NCBI GenBank assembly: GCA_963818885.1
Contig: CAWFTP010000004.1
Location: 434,001 to 498,000, forward strand
Source: DATFDN01 sp963818885
Lineage (GTDB): Bacteria > Pseudomonadota > Alphaproteobacteria > Acetobacterales > Acetobacteraceae
DNA length: 64,000 bases
Direction of reading: 5' to 3'
Position numbers and translations under genes: made by a program. The notes under the pieces were generated by a model. That model saw only the letters and a program-made list of their open reading frames with translations, did no database searches and was not told the DNA's origin. The stretch's first letter is position 1. Every line of letters begins with the position of its first letter. Shown here in pieces: positions 26,256 to 35,817 of this stretch.

Positions 26256-26701
26256 GCGGCCCGGCGGTGCAGCAGCAATTCGTGACACTGAGCGCGGCCG
26301 GGCAGCTCTTCGGCGTGCCGGTGCCAAGCGTGCGCGACGTGCTGATCGCACAGGCGCTTACGCGCATCCCGCTCGCGCCGGCTTCCGTCGCGGGCATCCT
26401 CAATTTGCGTGGGCGAATCGTCACCGCGATCGATCTGCGCCAACGCTTGCGCCTCGCGCCGGCCCCGGAAAACCTCGCGAGCATGTCCGTCGTTACCGAG
26501 CAGGATGGGGAGCTCTATGCGCTGATCGTCGATCGCGTCTCCGAGGTGATTGAGCTTCCCGCCGATGCAGTGGAGCCGAACCCGCCTACGTTGCCACCGC
26601 TCTGGGCGGCATTCAGTGCCGGCATCTGCCGCCTCAGCGAGACGCTACTGGTGATGCTCGATCTCGAGCGACTGCTCAACGTGCAGGCGGCCCTGCACTA
26701 G
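26252..26701 (+). CDS. cheW: Chemotaxis coupling protein CheW
   Basis: 149 residues from GTG 26252, which overlaps the cheA stop (GTGA). A single CheW domain is seen: QQFVTLSAAGQLFGVPVPSVRDVL, RIPLAPASVAGILNLRGRIVTAIDLRQRL and the final LLVMLDLERLL. It links receptors to CheA at the membrane. The next gene, cheB, starts on the base after its stop. Confidence 0.94.
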   Translation: MSGPAVQQQFVTLSAAGQLFGVPVPSVRDVLIAQALTRIPLAPASVAGILNLRGRIVTAIDLRQRLRLAPAPENLASMSVVTEQDGELYALIVDRVSEVIELPADAVEPNPPTLPPLWAAFSAGICRLSETLLVMLDLERLLNVQAALH

Positions 26702-27796
26702 GTGCCCCACTGTATTCCCTTCCGCCAGGCCCCGGCGCCGGGCGACACCGCGATTCGCGTGTTGGTATGCGACGATTCGGCGGTGATGCGCACGCTGATC
26801 GCGCGCACGCTGGAAGATGACCCCGAGGTGCGTGTCGTCGCCCGGGCGCCCAACGGCGCGCGCGCCGTCGAGGAGGTAACGCGCCAACCGATCGATGTCG
26901 TTGTGCTCGATGTCGAGATGCCGGTGATGGACGGACTGGGGGCGCTGCCGCTCCTTTTGCGAGCGGCACCAGGATTGCGGGTGGTGATGGCCTCCACGCT
27001 GACCATTCGAGGGGCCGAGGTGACGTTGCGGGCACTGCGCCTGGGTGCGGCGGATTATGTCGGCAAGCCAAGTGGGATCGACGGACAGAGCCGGGAAGCG
27101 TTTCGCCGCGATCTGCTCGGCAAGGTGAAGGCGTTGGGAAGCCGGCGAAGCTCCACCTTGGCGCCGGCCGAGGCGGAACGGGTCAGCCTTGCATTGCTTC
27201 CCCGCCCGGCGGCATCGCCGCGCCTGCTCGCGGTCGGCAGCTCCACGGGTGGGCCGCAGGCGCTGATCGCGCTGATGGGCTCGCTCGGACGCACGTTCCC
27301 GGTGCCGGTCGTGCTGACGCAGCATATGCCGGCAGCGTTCACGCCGATTCTTGCCGAGCATCTGAACCGTGCCGGGGGGCTCCCCTGCGCCGAAGCACGC
27401 GATGGGGAAGTGCTGCAGGCCGGGCGTGTCTATATCGCGCCCGGCGACCAGCACCTGCTGGTGGAGCGCGGCAGGGAGGGATCACGGGCGCGGCTCACCG
27501 CGACCCCGCCGATCAATTACTGCCGCCCCTCGGTCGATCCGATGCTGGAGAGCGCGGCGAGAGCGTACGACGGACGGGTACTGGTGCTGATGCTGACGGG
27601 GATGGGGCGCGACGGGCTGAACGGAACCCGCGTGGTGATCGCCGGCGGTGGCACCGCGATCGCGCAGGATGAGGCAAGCAGCGTGGTGTGGGGCATGCCA
27701 GGCGCCATCGCGCATGCGGGTCTGTGTCACGCCATCCTGCCCTTGGCGGCGATCGCGCCATGCCTGATCGAGCTCCTGCGCGAGACCCGAGCATGA
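26702..27796 (+). CDS. cheB: Protein-glutamate methylesterase CheB
   Basis: 364 residues from GTG 26702, directly after the cheW stop. An N-terminal receiver domain has acidic pair DD at 24-25 and phospho-acceptor D70 (VVVLDVEMPVMDG). The catalytic domain carries the triad in GSSTGGPQAL (Ser), LTQHMPA (His) and TGMGRDGLNG (Asp). It removes methyl or amide groups from receptor glutamates and is activated by phosphate from CheA. It overlaps cheR by 4 nt. Confidence 0.95.
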   Translation: MPHCIPFRQAPAPGDTAIRVLVCDDSAVMRTLIARTLEDDPEVRVVARAPNGARAVEEVTRQPIDVVVLDVEMPVMDGLGALPLLLRAAPGLRVVMASTLTIRGAEVTLRALRLGAADYVGKPSGIDGQSREAFRRDLLGKVKALGSRRSSTLAPAEAERVSLALLPRPAASPRLLAVGSSTGGPQALIALMGSLGRTFPVPVVLTQHMPAAFTPILAEHLNRAGGLPCAEARDGEVLQAGRVYIAPGDQHLLVERGREGSRARLTATPPINYCRPSVDPMLESAARAYDGRVLVLMLTGMGRDGLNGTRVVIAGGGTAIAQDEASSVVWGMPGAIAHAGLCHAILPLAAIAPCLIELLRETRA

Positions 27797-28614
27797 GTAC
27801 CGCGCTGTCGGCTGACGCGTTTCAGGTGTTCGCAACTCTGCTGCGTGCGCGCTCGGGCCTCGCGATCGGGCCGGACAAGCAGTACCTGCTAGAGGCTCGG
27901 CTCGCGTCGATCGTCAAGCGCGAGCGGCTGCGCGACCTAGCCGCGCTCGCGCTGCGACTGCGTGCCGCTCATGCCGAAGGCCTGGCGCGCGAGGTGGTCG
28001 AAGCGATGACCACGAACGAGAGCTTCTTCTTCCGCGACAAAACATCGTTCGCGCACTTCCGCGACAAAGTGCTGCCCCACCTATTGGAGACACGACGGCC
28101 GGGCACGCCAATTCGTGTCTGGTCCGCCGCCGCGGCCGCCGGTCAGGAGGCCTATTCGCTGGCGATGATCGTCGCCGAACGCGTAATGCATGACCGCTTG
28201 GTAGAGATCCTGGGCACCGACATCGCCCGCGACCAGCTAGCCCGCGCGCGTGAGGGACTCTATAGCCAGTTCGAGGTGCAGCGCGGCCTGACCGACCGCA
28301 TGCTGACGCGCCATTTCCGTCAGCAGGGCGGCGGCTGGCGGATCGTCCCTGCGGTGCGCCGGATGGTGCAGTTCCAGGAATGGAACTTGCTGAATGATCC
28401 CGCGCCGCTCGGCCGCTTCGACGTGGTTTTCTGTCGCAACGTTCTGATCTACTTCGACCGGCCCACCAAAGTCCGGGTATTGGACGCGATTGCACGGCAG
28501 ATGAGCGATGACGGACTGCTATATCTGGGCGGCGCGGAGACAGCGGTCGGCATCAGCACGCGCTTCGTCCCGTTGTCGGAGGACCGGACAGTGTTTGCGC
28601 GCCGGACGGGATAA
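27793..28614 (+). CDS. cheR: Chemotaxis protein methyltransferase CheR
   Basis: 273 residues from ATG 27793, overlapping the cheB stop (ATGA). The N-terminal helical domain is followed by the SAM fold: MTTNESFFFRDKTSFAHFRDKVLPHLLE, VWSAAAAAGQEAYSLAMI, ILGTDIARDQLARAREGLYSQFEV and DVVFCRNVLIYFDRPTKVRVL. It methylates receptor glutamates. One departure from the norm: the usual AACSTGEEPYSLAM is here SAAAAAGQEAYSLAM, so the Cys and the Glu-Pro pair of the SAM loop are changed. It is the last gene of the che operon; no cheY, cheD or receptor gene is nearby. Confidence 0.94.
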   Translation: MSTALSADAFQVFATLLRARSGLAIGPDKQYLLEARLASIVKRERLRDLAALALRLRAAHAEGLAREVVEAMTTNESFFFRDKTSFAHFRDKVLPHLLETRRPGTPIRVWSAAAAAGQEAYSLAMIVAERVMHDRLVEILGTDIARDQLARAREGLYSQFEVQRGLTDRMLTRHFRQQGGGWRIVPAVRRMVQFQEWNLLNDPAPLGRFDVVFCRNVLIYFDRPTKVRVLDAIARQMSDDGLLYLGGAETAVGISTRFVPLSEDRTVFARRTG

Positions 28615-28632
28615 ACCGGGCGGCGGGAGCGA

Positions 28633-29505
28633 TCAGTGCGGCGAGGATGAGGCCGCTTTTCGACGCCGCTCGTGCCAGGCGTCCTTGAGCTGCAGCACCG
28701 TCGCGGCTGTCTCCTCGATCGAGCGCCTTGTGACGTCGATCACCGGCCAGCCACGGCGGTTGCATAGTCTGCGCGCCCAGAGCAGCTCGGCCTTCACCGT
28801 CTCCTCGTCCACATAGTCGGTATTGTTGTGGCGAACCACACCCTGTCCGCTTGGAGCGCTCGCGATGAGGCGCAGGCGATGGCGACGGATCTCGATCAGT
28901 GCCGACGCTTCCAACGTCAGGCCAATCACCGGCACGCCTATCGCTTCGAGCCCCTCGGGCTCCGGCAGATTCGGCACCAGCGGCACGTTCGCCGCTTTCA
29001 CCCCACGATTGGCGAGATAGAAGCAGGTCGGCGTCTTGGAGCTACGGGAGACGCCAACCAGCACCACGTCGGCCTCCGCCAGCCCGGCCTGCGCCTGCCC
29101 GTCATCATGGGCCAGCACGTAGTGCATGGCGTCGATCCGCTGGAAATAATCGGCGTTCAGCACGTATTGCCGGCCCGGACGGGCGGTAGCCTGCTCGCCG
29201 ATATAGTCCTGCAGCAGGTTCATCACAGGATCGAGCACGTTCACCACCGGCACCCCCAGCCGTTGGCACGTGCTGTCGAGATCAGTGCGCAAGGCTTTGT
29301 CCACCAGAGTGGACAGCACCGGACCCGGTTCCGCCTCGATGCCCTCCAACACGCGATGCAGTTGGAAGCGCGTCCGGATCAGGCTCCAGCGATGATAGAC
29401 CATCTGGACATGGTCGAACTGCGCTGTCGTGGCACGCGCCATCGCATTGAGCGTCTCCCCGGTCGCGTCCGAGACGAGATGCAGGTTCACGCGGTCGCGG
29501 GCCAT
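28633..29505 (-). CDS. Pyruvate, phosphate dikinase regulatory protein (DUF299)
   Basis: 290 residues from ATG 29505 (MARDRVNLHLVSDATGETL). The P-loop GVSRSSKTPTCFYLANRG is typical of the bifunctional kinase/pyrophosphorylase that controls PPDK or PEP synthase by threonine phosphorylation. Homologues (RP001 type) flank the replication origin beside hemE in Caulobacter and Rickettsia, and here the gene is again divergent from hemE across an origin-like spacer. The PPDK gene itself is not in the window. Confidence 0.93.
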   Translation of the reverse strand: MARDRVNLHLVSDATGETLNAMARATTAQFDHVQMVYHRWSLIRTRFQLHRVLEGIEAEPGPVLSTLVDKALRTDLDSTCQRLGVPVVNVLDPVMNLLQDYIGEQATARPGRQYVLNADYFQRIDAMHYVLAHDDGQAQAGLAEADVVLVGVSRSSKTPTCFYLANRGVKAANVPLVPNLPEPEGLEAIGVPVIGLTLEASALIEIRRHRLRLIASAPSGQGVVRHNNTDYVDEETVKAELLWARRLCNRRGWPVIDVTRRSIEETAATVLQLKDAWHERRRKAASSSPH

Positions 29506-29831
29506 ATCCGGAGAGTGCGCGCGCGATCCGGCCTCCCGCAAGGTCTCTGTGGAAAGCGGGGAAAGCGGGGAGATGTCGACGTGCGATCACGGGGCAGGGA
29601 GAAACACGTGCATATCACGGACCCGTGAGAGTCACGGGGAAGGAAGCTGCTCACATCGTTCCGACTTGTGGATCGGATGGCGTTGCGCACCCAGTCCAAG
29701 GTGTTGGCGGCCAGTTTTGCTGTGGAGAGATACGAACGAAACCGGCGGCGGTCCGGGTACCCCAAAATCCACATCCCCTACAGACTCCCTCTAATCTTCT
29801 CTTTATCTTCTTCTCTGTTAAGCAGGAGTAA
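29506..29831. other. Candidate chromosomal replication origin (oriC)
   Basis: A 326-nt gene-free spacer between the divergent PPDK-regulator and hemE genes, the same neighbourhood as Cori in Caulobacter. Four DnaA-box-like sites: 29548-29556 (TGTGGAAAG), 29667-29675 (TGTGGATCG, 8 of 9 to the Caulobacter G-box on the reverse strand), 29721-29729 (TGTGGAGAG) and 29765-29773 (AAATCCACA). An AT-rich, pyrimidine-rich strip at about 29790-29831 could be the unwinding element. Repeats of TCACGG lie at 29587, 29615 and 29632, with a 7-bp palindrome at 29622-29638. GANTC sites lie at 29629 and 29783, and a CtrA-like TTAA-N7-TAAA at 29818-29832. Confidence 0.62.
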
Positions 29832-30863
29832 ATGACGAGTCTTTCCCTGCTGCGGATCCTGGACGGCGACGCAGTCTCACCGCCTCCCGTGTGGCTCATG
29901 CGGCAGGCCGGCCGCTACCTCCCTGAATACCGGGCGGTGCGGGCGAAAGCGCCCGACTTCATTGCCCTGGTGCGTACTCCCGAGCTTGCCGCCGAGGTCA
30001 CCTTGCAGCCGCTTCGCCGGTTCGCGCTCGACGCCGCGATCCTGTTCAGTGACATCCTGATCGTTCCCTGGGCGCTCGGCCATCCGCTTGCCTTCAAGGA
30101 GGGAGAGGGTCCGCTCCTCGCGAAGCTCCGCGACGAGACGGGGGTCGCCGCGCTCGATCCGGCCCGGCTGATGGACGGCATTGCCCCGGTCCTCGAGACG
30201 GTGCGCCGCGTGAAGGCAGGCATCGCCGCCGAGGGACACGCGGCGGCCTTGATAGGTTTCGCGGGCGGTCCGTTCACCGTCGCCTGCTATATGGTGGAAG
30301 GTGGCGGGTCGAGGGACTTCCCCACCACCCGACTGATGGCGCATGCCAGGCCCGAGTTGTTCGATGCCCTCATCGAACGTCTGACGGACGCGACCATCGC
30401 CTATCTTGCCGCGCAGGTGAACGCGGGCGCGGATGTCGTGATGCTGTTCAATTCCTGGGCCGGCGTGCTGCCACCGCCGCTGTTTCGCCGCCACGTCATC
30501 GCGCCGACGCGCCGCATCGTCGCCGCCATGACGGACCAGGGGGTGCGGGTGATCGGATTCCCTCGCCTTGCCGGCTCGATGCTCACTCCCTACACGGCGG
30601 AGACGGGCGTACAAGTCGTCGGCATGGACACTGCAACCGATCCCGCTTGGGCGCGCCGGATGGCTCCGCCGGGCGTCGCCTTGCAAGGCAATCTCGATCC
30701 GATGGCACTGCTCGCTGGAGGAGCAGCCATGCGCGCGGAGGCGTCGTCGATCCTGACGGAGATGCGCGATCATCCATTCATCTTCAACCTCGGGCACGGC
30801 ATCGTGCCTGAGACGCCGCCTGAACACGTCGCCGAGCTCGTGAGGATCGTGCGCGGTGGCTGA
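29832..30863 (+). CDS. hemE: Uroporphyrinogen decarboxylase HemE
   Basis: 343 residues from ATG 29832 with AGGAG upstream. The family signature PVWLMRQAGRYLPEYRAVR is near the N-terminus, followed by the catalytic Asp region AAILFSDILIVPWALG and GFAGGPFTVACYMVEG. It converts uroporphyrinogen III to coproporphyrinogen III in the cytosol. It overlaps hemH by 8 nt, so both are translated from one mRNA. The possible CtrA half-site next to its ribosome site may couple it to the cell cycle. Confidence 0.97.
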   Translation: MTSLSLLRILDGDAVSPPPVWLMRQAGRYLPEYRAVRAKAPDFIALVRTPELAAEVTLQPLRRFALDAAILFSDILIVPWALGHPLAFKEGEGPLLAKLRDETGVAALDPARLMDGIAPVLETVRRVKAGIAAEGHAAALIGFAGGPFTVACYMVEGGGSRDFPTTRLMAHARPELFDALIERLTDATIAYLAAQVNAGADVVMLFNSWAGVLPPPLFRRHVIAPTRRIVAAMTDQGVRVIGFPRLAGSMLTPYTAETGVQVVGMDTATDPAWARRMAPPGVALQGNLDPMALLAGGAAMRAEASSILTEMRDHPFIFNLGHGIVPETPPEHVAELVRIVRGG

Positions 30864-31902
30864 GCGCATCGCCGTCGTGCTGTTCAACCTCGGTGGTCCC
30901 GACGCCCCCGAGGCGATCGCGCCGTTCCTGCGTAACCTGTTTCGCGACCCGGCCATCCTGCGGCTGCCGTTCTTCCTGCGGCTGCCGCTCGCCCGGATCA
31001 TCGCCGGGCGGCGGGTGACACCGGCGCGCGAGATCTATGCGCGCCTCGGCGGCCGCTCGCCGCTGCTCGATTTGACCCAGGCGCAGGCGCGGGCGCTGGA
31101 GGCGGCGCTCCCCGAGATCGACGTCCGCTGCTTCATCGCGATGCGCTACTGGCACCCGTTCAGCCAGGAGGTCGCGCGGGCCGTGAAGGAGTTCGGGCCC
31201 AGCCGCGTGCTGCTGCTGCCGCTCTATCCACAGTTCTCCACCACGACGACCGGCAGCTCCCTGACCGCATGGCGGGACGCCGCAGCGCGCGTCGGCCTGA
31301 TCGCCGACGTGACGACGCTGTGCTGCTACCCGGATCATGCGGGCTATGTTGCGGCCGCCACTGCGCAGCTACGCGCCGCGTGGGAGGAGGCGCGGACGGT
31401 GCTCGGCGCCACGAAGCTGCGCCTGCTGTTCTCCGCCCACGGCCTGCCGGAGGCGATCGTGAAGGCGGGCGATCCGTACGCCTGGCAGGTCGCCCGCACC
31501 GCGGCGGCCATCCTCGCCGCGTGGGGGACGGAGGCACCGTCGGACTGGATCATCTGCTATCAATCGCGCGCCACACCGCAGAAATGGCTTGAGCCGAGCA
31601 CCGAGGAGGAGATCGCCCGTGCCGCGCGCGACAAGGTCGGCGTGGTGGTCGTGCCGATCGCGTTCGTCTCCGATCATAGCGAGACGCTGGTGGAGCTCGA
31701 CATCGAGTACCGCGCCCTGGCGGCACGACTCGGCGTTCCCGGCTATTTTCGCGTCCCGGCGCAGAACGACGATCCAGGCTTCATAGCGGCGCTCGCGGAC
31801 ATCGCCTGCCATATGCTGGCGTCAGGACCGGGCCTGTGCAGCCATAGAGGCGGGCGGTTATGTCCGCAGGGATGTGGTGCGTGCCCGTTCGGGGCGGGTT
31901 AA
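30856..31902 (+). CDS. hemH: Ferrochelatase HemH
   Basis: 348 residues from GTG 30856, inside the end of hemE. Family marks are VVLFNLGGPDAPEAI, MRYWHPF, LLLPLYPQFSTTTTGS, LLFSAHGLP with the metal-handling His, and VVPIAFVSDHSETLVELD. It inserts Fe(II) into protoporphyrin IX. The C-terminus is Cys-rich (CSHRGGRLCPQGCGACPFGAG), which could hold a [2Fe-2S] cluster as in some ferrochelatases; this is inferred from spacing only. Its stop overlaps the convergent rlmE stop by 4 nt. Confidence 0.95.
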   Translation: MAERIAVVLFNLGGPDAPEAIAPFLRNLFRDPAILRLPFFLRLPLARIIAGRRVTPAREIYARLGGRSPLLDLTQAQARALEAALPEIDVRCFIAMRYWHPFSQEVARAVKEFGPSRVLLLPLYPQFSTTTTGSSLTAWRDAAARVGLIADVTTLCCYPDHAGYVAAATAQLRAAWEEARTVLGATKLRLLFSAHGLPEAIVKAGDPYAWQVARTAAAILAAWGTEAPSDWIICYQSRATPQKWLEPSTEEEIARAARDKVGVVVVPIAFVSDHSETLVELDIEYRALAARLGVPGYFRVPAQNDDPGFIAALADIACHMLASGPGLCSHRGGRLCPQGCGACPFGAG

Positions 31903-32579
31903 CGCTGGCCCTGCCCTCTCAACCCCGTCGCCACGACGTAGAGTTCGCTTGACTCCTTCCGGCTCGCCTTGGGCTTGGCGTGGCGGACCTGTGCGAAGGC
32001 ACGCTTCAGCGTCTCCAGCATCGCCCGCTCCGACCCGCCCTGGAATACCTTGCAGACGAATGCCCCGCCTGGAGCCAGAAGCTCGGTCGCAAGCGTGAGC
32101 GCGAGTTCGGCCACCGCCATGATCCGCAGGTGATCGGTCGCGGCATGGCCCGTCGTGTTGGGAGCCATGTCGGACAACACGAGGTCCGCCGCGCCGCCCA
32201 GCGCCGCGCGCAGTCGCGTCGGCATCGCGGGATCGGCGATATCGCCCTGCAGCACGGTTGCGGCAGGAAATGGCTCGATTGCCAGCAGGTCGATCGCAAC
32301 CACGGTGCCGGCGCCGCGCCGCAGCGCCACCTGGGTCCAGCCACCGGGTGCGGCGCCGAGATCGAGCACGCGAGCGCCGCGGCAGATCAGGTGAAAACGG
32401 TCGTCGAGTTCGATCAGCTTGAAGGCGGCGCGCGATCGCCAGCCCTCCCGCTGCGCCGCCTGCACATACGGGTCGTTGAGCTGTCGGGTCAGCCAGCGCT
32501 GGCTCGCGGGCGAGCGTCCGCGCGCGGTGCGCAGCGCGACGCCGAGCGCGCGGGCGCCCTTCCCGGGCGCGCGGGTCAC
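31899..32579 (-). CDS. rlmE: 23S rRNA 2'-O-methyltransferase RlmE (FtsJ/RrmJ)
   Basis: 226 residues from GTG 32579, which overlaps the ppx stop (GTGA), so the apparent fusion with Ppx is not real. The SAM motif VLDLGAAPGGWTQVALRR, the substrate Asp in LVLSDMAPNTTGH, the Lys in FVCKVFQGG and the KASRKESSELYVVATG ending give the K-D-K-E catalytic set. The preceding segment DPYVQAAQREGWRSRAAFKLIELD is typical. It methylates the ribose of U2552 in 23S rRNA. Confidence 0.94.
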   Translation of the reverse strand: MTRAPGKGARALGVALRTARGRSPASQRWLTRQLNDPYVQAAQREGWRSRAAFKLIELDDRFHLICRGARVLDLGAAPGGWTQVALRRGAGTVVAIDLLAIEPFPAATVLQGDIADPAMPTRLRAALGGAADLVLSDMAPNTTGHAATDHLRIMAVAELALTLATELLAPGGAFVCKVFQGGSERAMLETLKRAFAQVRHAKPKASRKESSELYVVATGLRGQGQR

Positions 32580-33614
32580 GAAGCGTGGGAGCGCTGGCGC
32601 GCGCGGTGGGCGCGCATCATCCGCAGCAGCATCCCCTCCCGCAGGCCGCGATCGGCGACCACGACCTCGGGCGCCGGCCATAGCCGGGTGATCGCGGCGA
32701 AGACGGCGCAGCCGGGCAACACGAACTCCACCCGCTCGGGCCCGACGCAGGGGTGACGTTCCAGCCCGTCGCGGCCCAGCTCGCGCAACTGCTCCAGCGC
32801 GTCGTTGGCGGCGGCGCGGGAGAGCACCGCGCCATCGACCAGCGGGCGCGAGTAGCGCGGCAGGTCGAGCGCGATGCCGGCGAGCGTCGTCACCGTGCCG
32901 CTGGTGCCGAGCAGGGTCACCCCGCCGTCGCGGATCTCGCGGCCGATGCAGTGCACCGAACTCGAAGCCTTCCAGCCGTGCGACGATGTCGTCCGCCATC
33001 GCGTCGAACCCGTCGCGGCTGAAGCCCGCGGCGCCGTAGCGCTCGGCGAGGCTCACCACGCCTACTGGAAGCGAGGCGTAGCCGATCAGAGCGGGCGGGC
33101 GGTGCGGATCGAGGCGGACCCAGGCGACCTCGGTCGAACCGCCACCGATGTCGAACACCAGCGCGCGGCGGGCACGCCCGGCGAGCAGCTGGGCGCAGCT
33201 TTCGAGCGCGAGCTCGGCCTCCTCGCGCGAGGAGATGACGTCGATGCCGAGCCCGGTCTCTCGCTTCACCCGTCGCAGGAACTCCGCCCCGTTGGCGGCC
33301 CGCCGGCAGGCTTCGGTCGCCACGGCGCGCAGGCCGCGCATGGGACGGCGCTCCAGCCGGGCGCGGCAGGCGGCAAGCGCGTCGAGCGCCCGCTCCATCG
33401 CCGCCTCGCTCAGCCGACCGGTATGGGCGAGGCCCTCGCCGAGACGGACGATGCGGCTGAAGCTGTCGAGAACGCGAAACCCGTCGCCGACGGGCGCGCC
33501 CACCAGGAGGCGACAGTTGTTGGTGCCGAGATCAAGGGCGGCGAACGCCTCCCCGGCGTGCCGCGACCCCTCGGCCCCACCGTACGGGGCCCTATGGGCC
33601 TTTCCCTGGAGCAT
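32576..33614 (-). CDS. ppx: Exopolyphosphatase Ppx/GppA (frameshifted)
   Basis: 345 residues after correction, from ATG 33614. The phosphate-binding motifs FAALDLGTNNCRLLV and VFDIGGGSTEVAWV and the later TLLGTSGTVTTLAGIAL identify the Ppx/GppA phosphatase fold. It would hydrolyse polyphosphate or pppGpp. The frame breaks at 32958-32963 (GAACTC on +, GAGTTC on the coding strand); dropping one base joins the two halves without loss. It is translationally coupled to rlmE. The start is a fair guess, as the ribosome site is weak. Confidence 0.87.
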
Positions 33615-33652
33615 TCCGCGATCATGCCCCCCGCCAGGGGCGGGGTTCAAGC

Positions 33653-35735
33653 CTACTCCGCCGCCAGCGGCAGGGCCGCCGCCTCGGCACGCATCCAGAC
33701 CGCGGTGTCGTGGAACACCGCCCCGCCCAGCGGAGGCGCCGGGTCGTCGCTGGTCAGCGCGTTGATGCCGATGCCCCCCTCGAAGCATTCGGAGGGCCAG
33801 ACGCTTTCGGCGACGATCACGCCCGGCTGCGCCCCCTCGGTGATCCGCACGTGCAGCACAACCTCCCCACGCGCATTGCCGAGCCGGGCCTTGCCGCCGT
33901 CGGTTAGGCCGAGGCGAGCGGCATCCTCCGGATGGACCCGGACGGTCGGCCGCCCGCCCTCCATGCGACGCGAGCTCGCCATCTCGGTGAAGCTCGTGTT
34001 GAGGAAGCGCCGCGAAGGCGACGTCATCATCCGGAACGGCGTCGCTGGCGAGGATTCGTCATGAATTCGGGAAGTGGTCCGGCAGATGCGGCATCCCGGC
34101 ATGCAGCGGACCGAGCGCGGCCCAGTGGGGCGCGAAGCGGAACCGGCCGCCCTCGTGCGGAAAGCCGTTCAGCATGTGTGATTCGGCGAAGGAGGGCTGC
34201 GCGTCGACCCAGTGCCGCTCCAGCACCGTCTTGGCGTCCGGCCAGCCCGAGGCGCGCAGCGTCTCGTCGATGATCTCCCACGCCGTCATCTCGAAGCCGC
34301 GGTGCTTCGCGCCGAGCCGGCGCGCGAGCCCACACAGCACCTCGTGGTTGGAGCGGCAGTCGCCGGGCGGGTCGATCAGCTTGGGGCCGATTTGGATGTA
34401 GCTGTGCCCGCCCGCCTGATAGAGGTCGTCATGCTCCATGAACATCGTCGCAGGCAGCACGATGTCGGACCAGCGCGCGGTCTCGGTCATGAACTGCTCG
34501 TGCGTGCAGACGAACAGGTCCTCGCGCGCGAAGCCGCGACGGACGCGGTTGCTGTCGGGGCAGACCGTCACCGGGTTCTGGTTCTGGATGAACAGCGCAT
34601 GTACCTGCGGCCCCTCGCCGAGCTCCGTGCGATCGCCAGTCAGCACGCTGCCGATCCGGCTCATGTCCATAGCGCGGATCGACAGGTCGCGTACGTCCAG
34701 CCCCTCGATCAGCGTCTTGTCCCAATGGTAGAAGCCGCGGTTGCTCCATAGCGCGCCGCCGCCCTCGTGCGGCCAGGCGCCGGCCACGGTAGGCAGGCAC
34801 GTGACGGCGTGCATGTTGACCGCCCCGTTGCGCACGCGCGCGAAGCCGTAGCCCAGGCGGATGTAGCTTCGCTTGGTCGAGCCATACAGCCTGGCGAACG
34901 CCTCGATCTGCTCCACCGGCACGCCGGTGATCGCCGATGCCCACTCGGGGCCACGGGTCGCGAGATGCGCCTCCAGCGCGTCGGGGCAATCCGCGTGCGT
35001 CGCCATGTAGTCACGGTCAGCCCAGCCCTCGCGGAAGGCGATATGCATGATGGCGCAGGCGAGCGCGGCGTCGGTCGCGGGCCGTGGGGCGATATGCATG
35101 TCGGCCACCGCGGCGGTGCCGGAGCGATAGGGGTCGACCACCACCAGCTTGGCGCCGCGCTCCTTTCGCGCCCGCGCGACATGGGTCATCACATTGACCT
35201 GGGTCGCCACCGGATTGCCGCCCCAGATCACGATCAGATCCGACTTCGCCATCTCCCGCGTGTCCGGCCCGCGATAGCCGCCGACGCCGGCGAGCCAGCC
35301 CGATTCCGCGACCGAGGTGCAAATCGTCATATGCTGGCGCGAGTAGCGCATTGCATGGCGCAGCCGGTTGATCCCGTCGCGCTGCACGAGGCCCATTGTG
35401 CCCGCAAAGTAGAACGGCCAGACCGCCTCCGCTCCGTGCCGCGCGGTGGCCTTGGTAAGCGCGTCGGCGGTGCGATCGAGCGCCTCCTCGAAACCGATCT
35501 CGCGGAACTGGCCGGAGCCTTTCGGGCCGGTGCGCAACAGCGCGCGCGTCAGCCGGTCGGGGTGGTGGATGCGCTCCTGGTAGCGGGCGACCTTGGCGCA
35601 GACGACACCGGCGGTGTAGTCGTTCGCCGCCGCACCGCGCACCGCGCCGATGCGGGCTCCGTCGAACACTTCCACCTCCAGGGCGCAGGTGGAAGGGCAG
35701 TCATGCGGGCAGACGGAATGGCGGACTTCACGCAT
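33653..35735 (-). CDS. Molybdopterin oxidoreductase (frameshifted)
   Basis: 693 residues after correction, from ATG 35735. The N-terminal 4Fe-4S ligands are CPHDCPSTC followed by VVCAK. The bis-MGD domains show FAGTMGLVQRDGINRLRHAM, DLIVIWGGNPVATQVN and LFIQNQNPVTVCPDSN, and the C-terminal MGD-binding barrel carries VRVHPEDAARLGLTDGGKARL. No Tat signal is seen, so it is probably cytosolic. The substrate is unknown. The frame breaks near the start of the last domain at GAATTC (34063-34068); reading GATTC instead gives PIHDESSPATPF and restores the frame. It is divergent from the Cox11 fusion gene. Confidence 0.88.
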
Positions 35736-35817
35736 GCGGCAAGCTAATCCCTGACGGAAACCGCCCGCAACAGTCGGCCTGTCTTGCCCTGGCGGGTGCG
35801 GCGGCATAGAGGGCGTC

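Noticed and set aside
31899..33788. Apparent Ppx-RlmE fusion protein
   Set aside because: The intact Ppx C-terminus is in another frame, ending at 32576 and overlapping the GTG start of rlmE; the fusion results from one inserted base.
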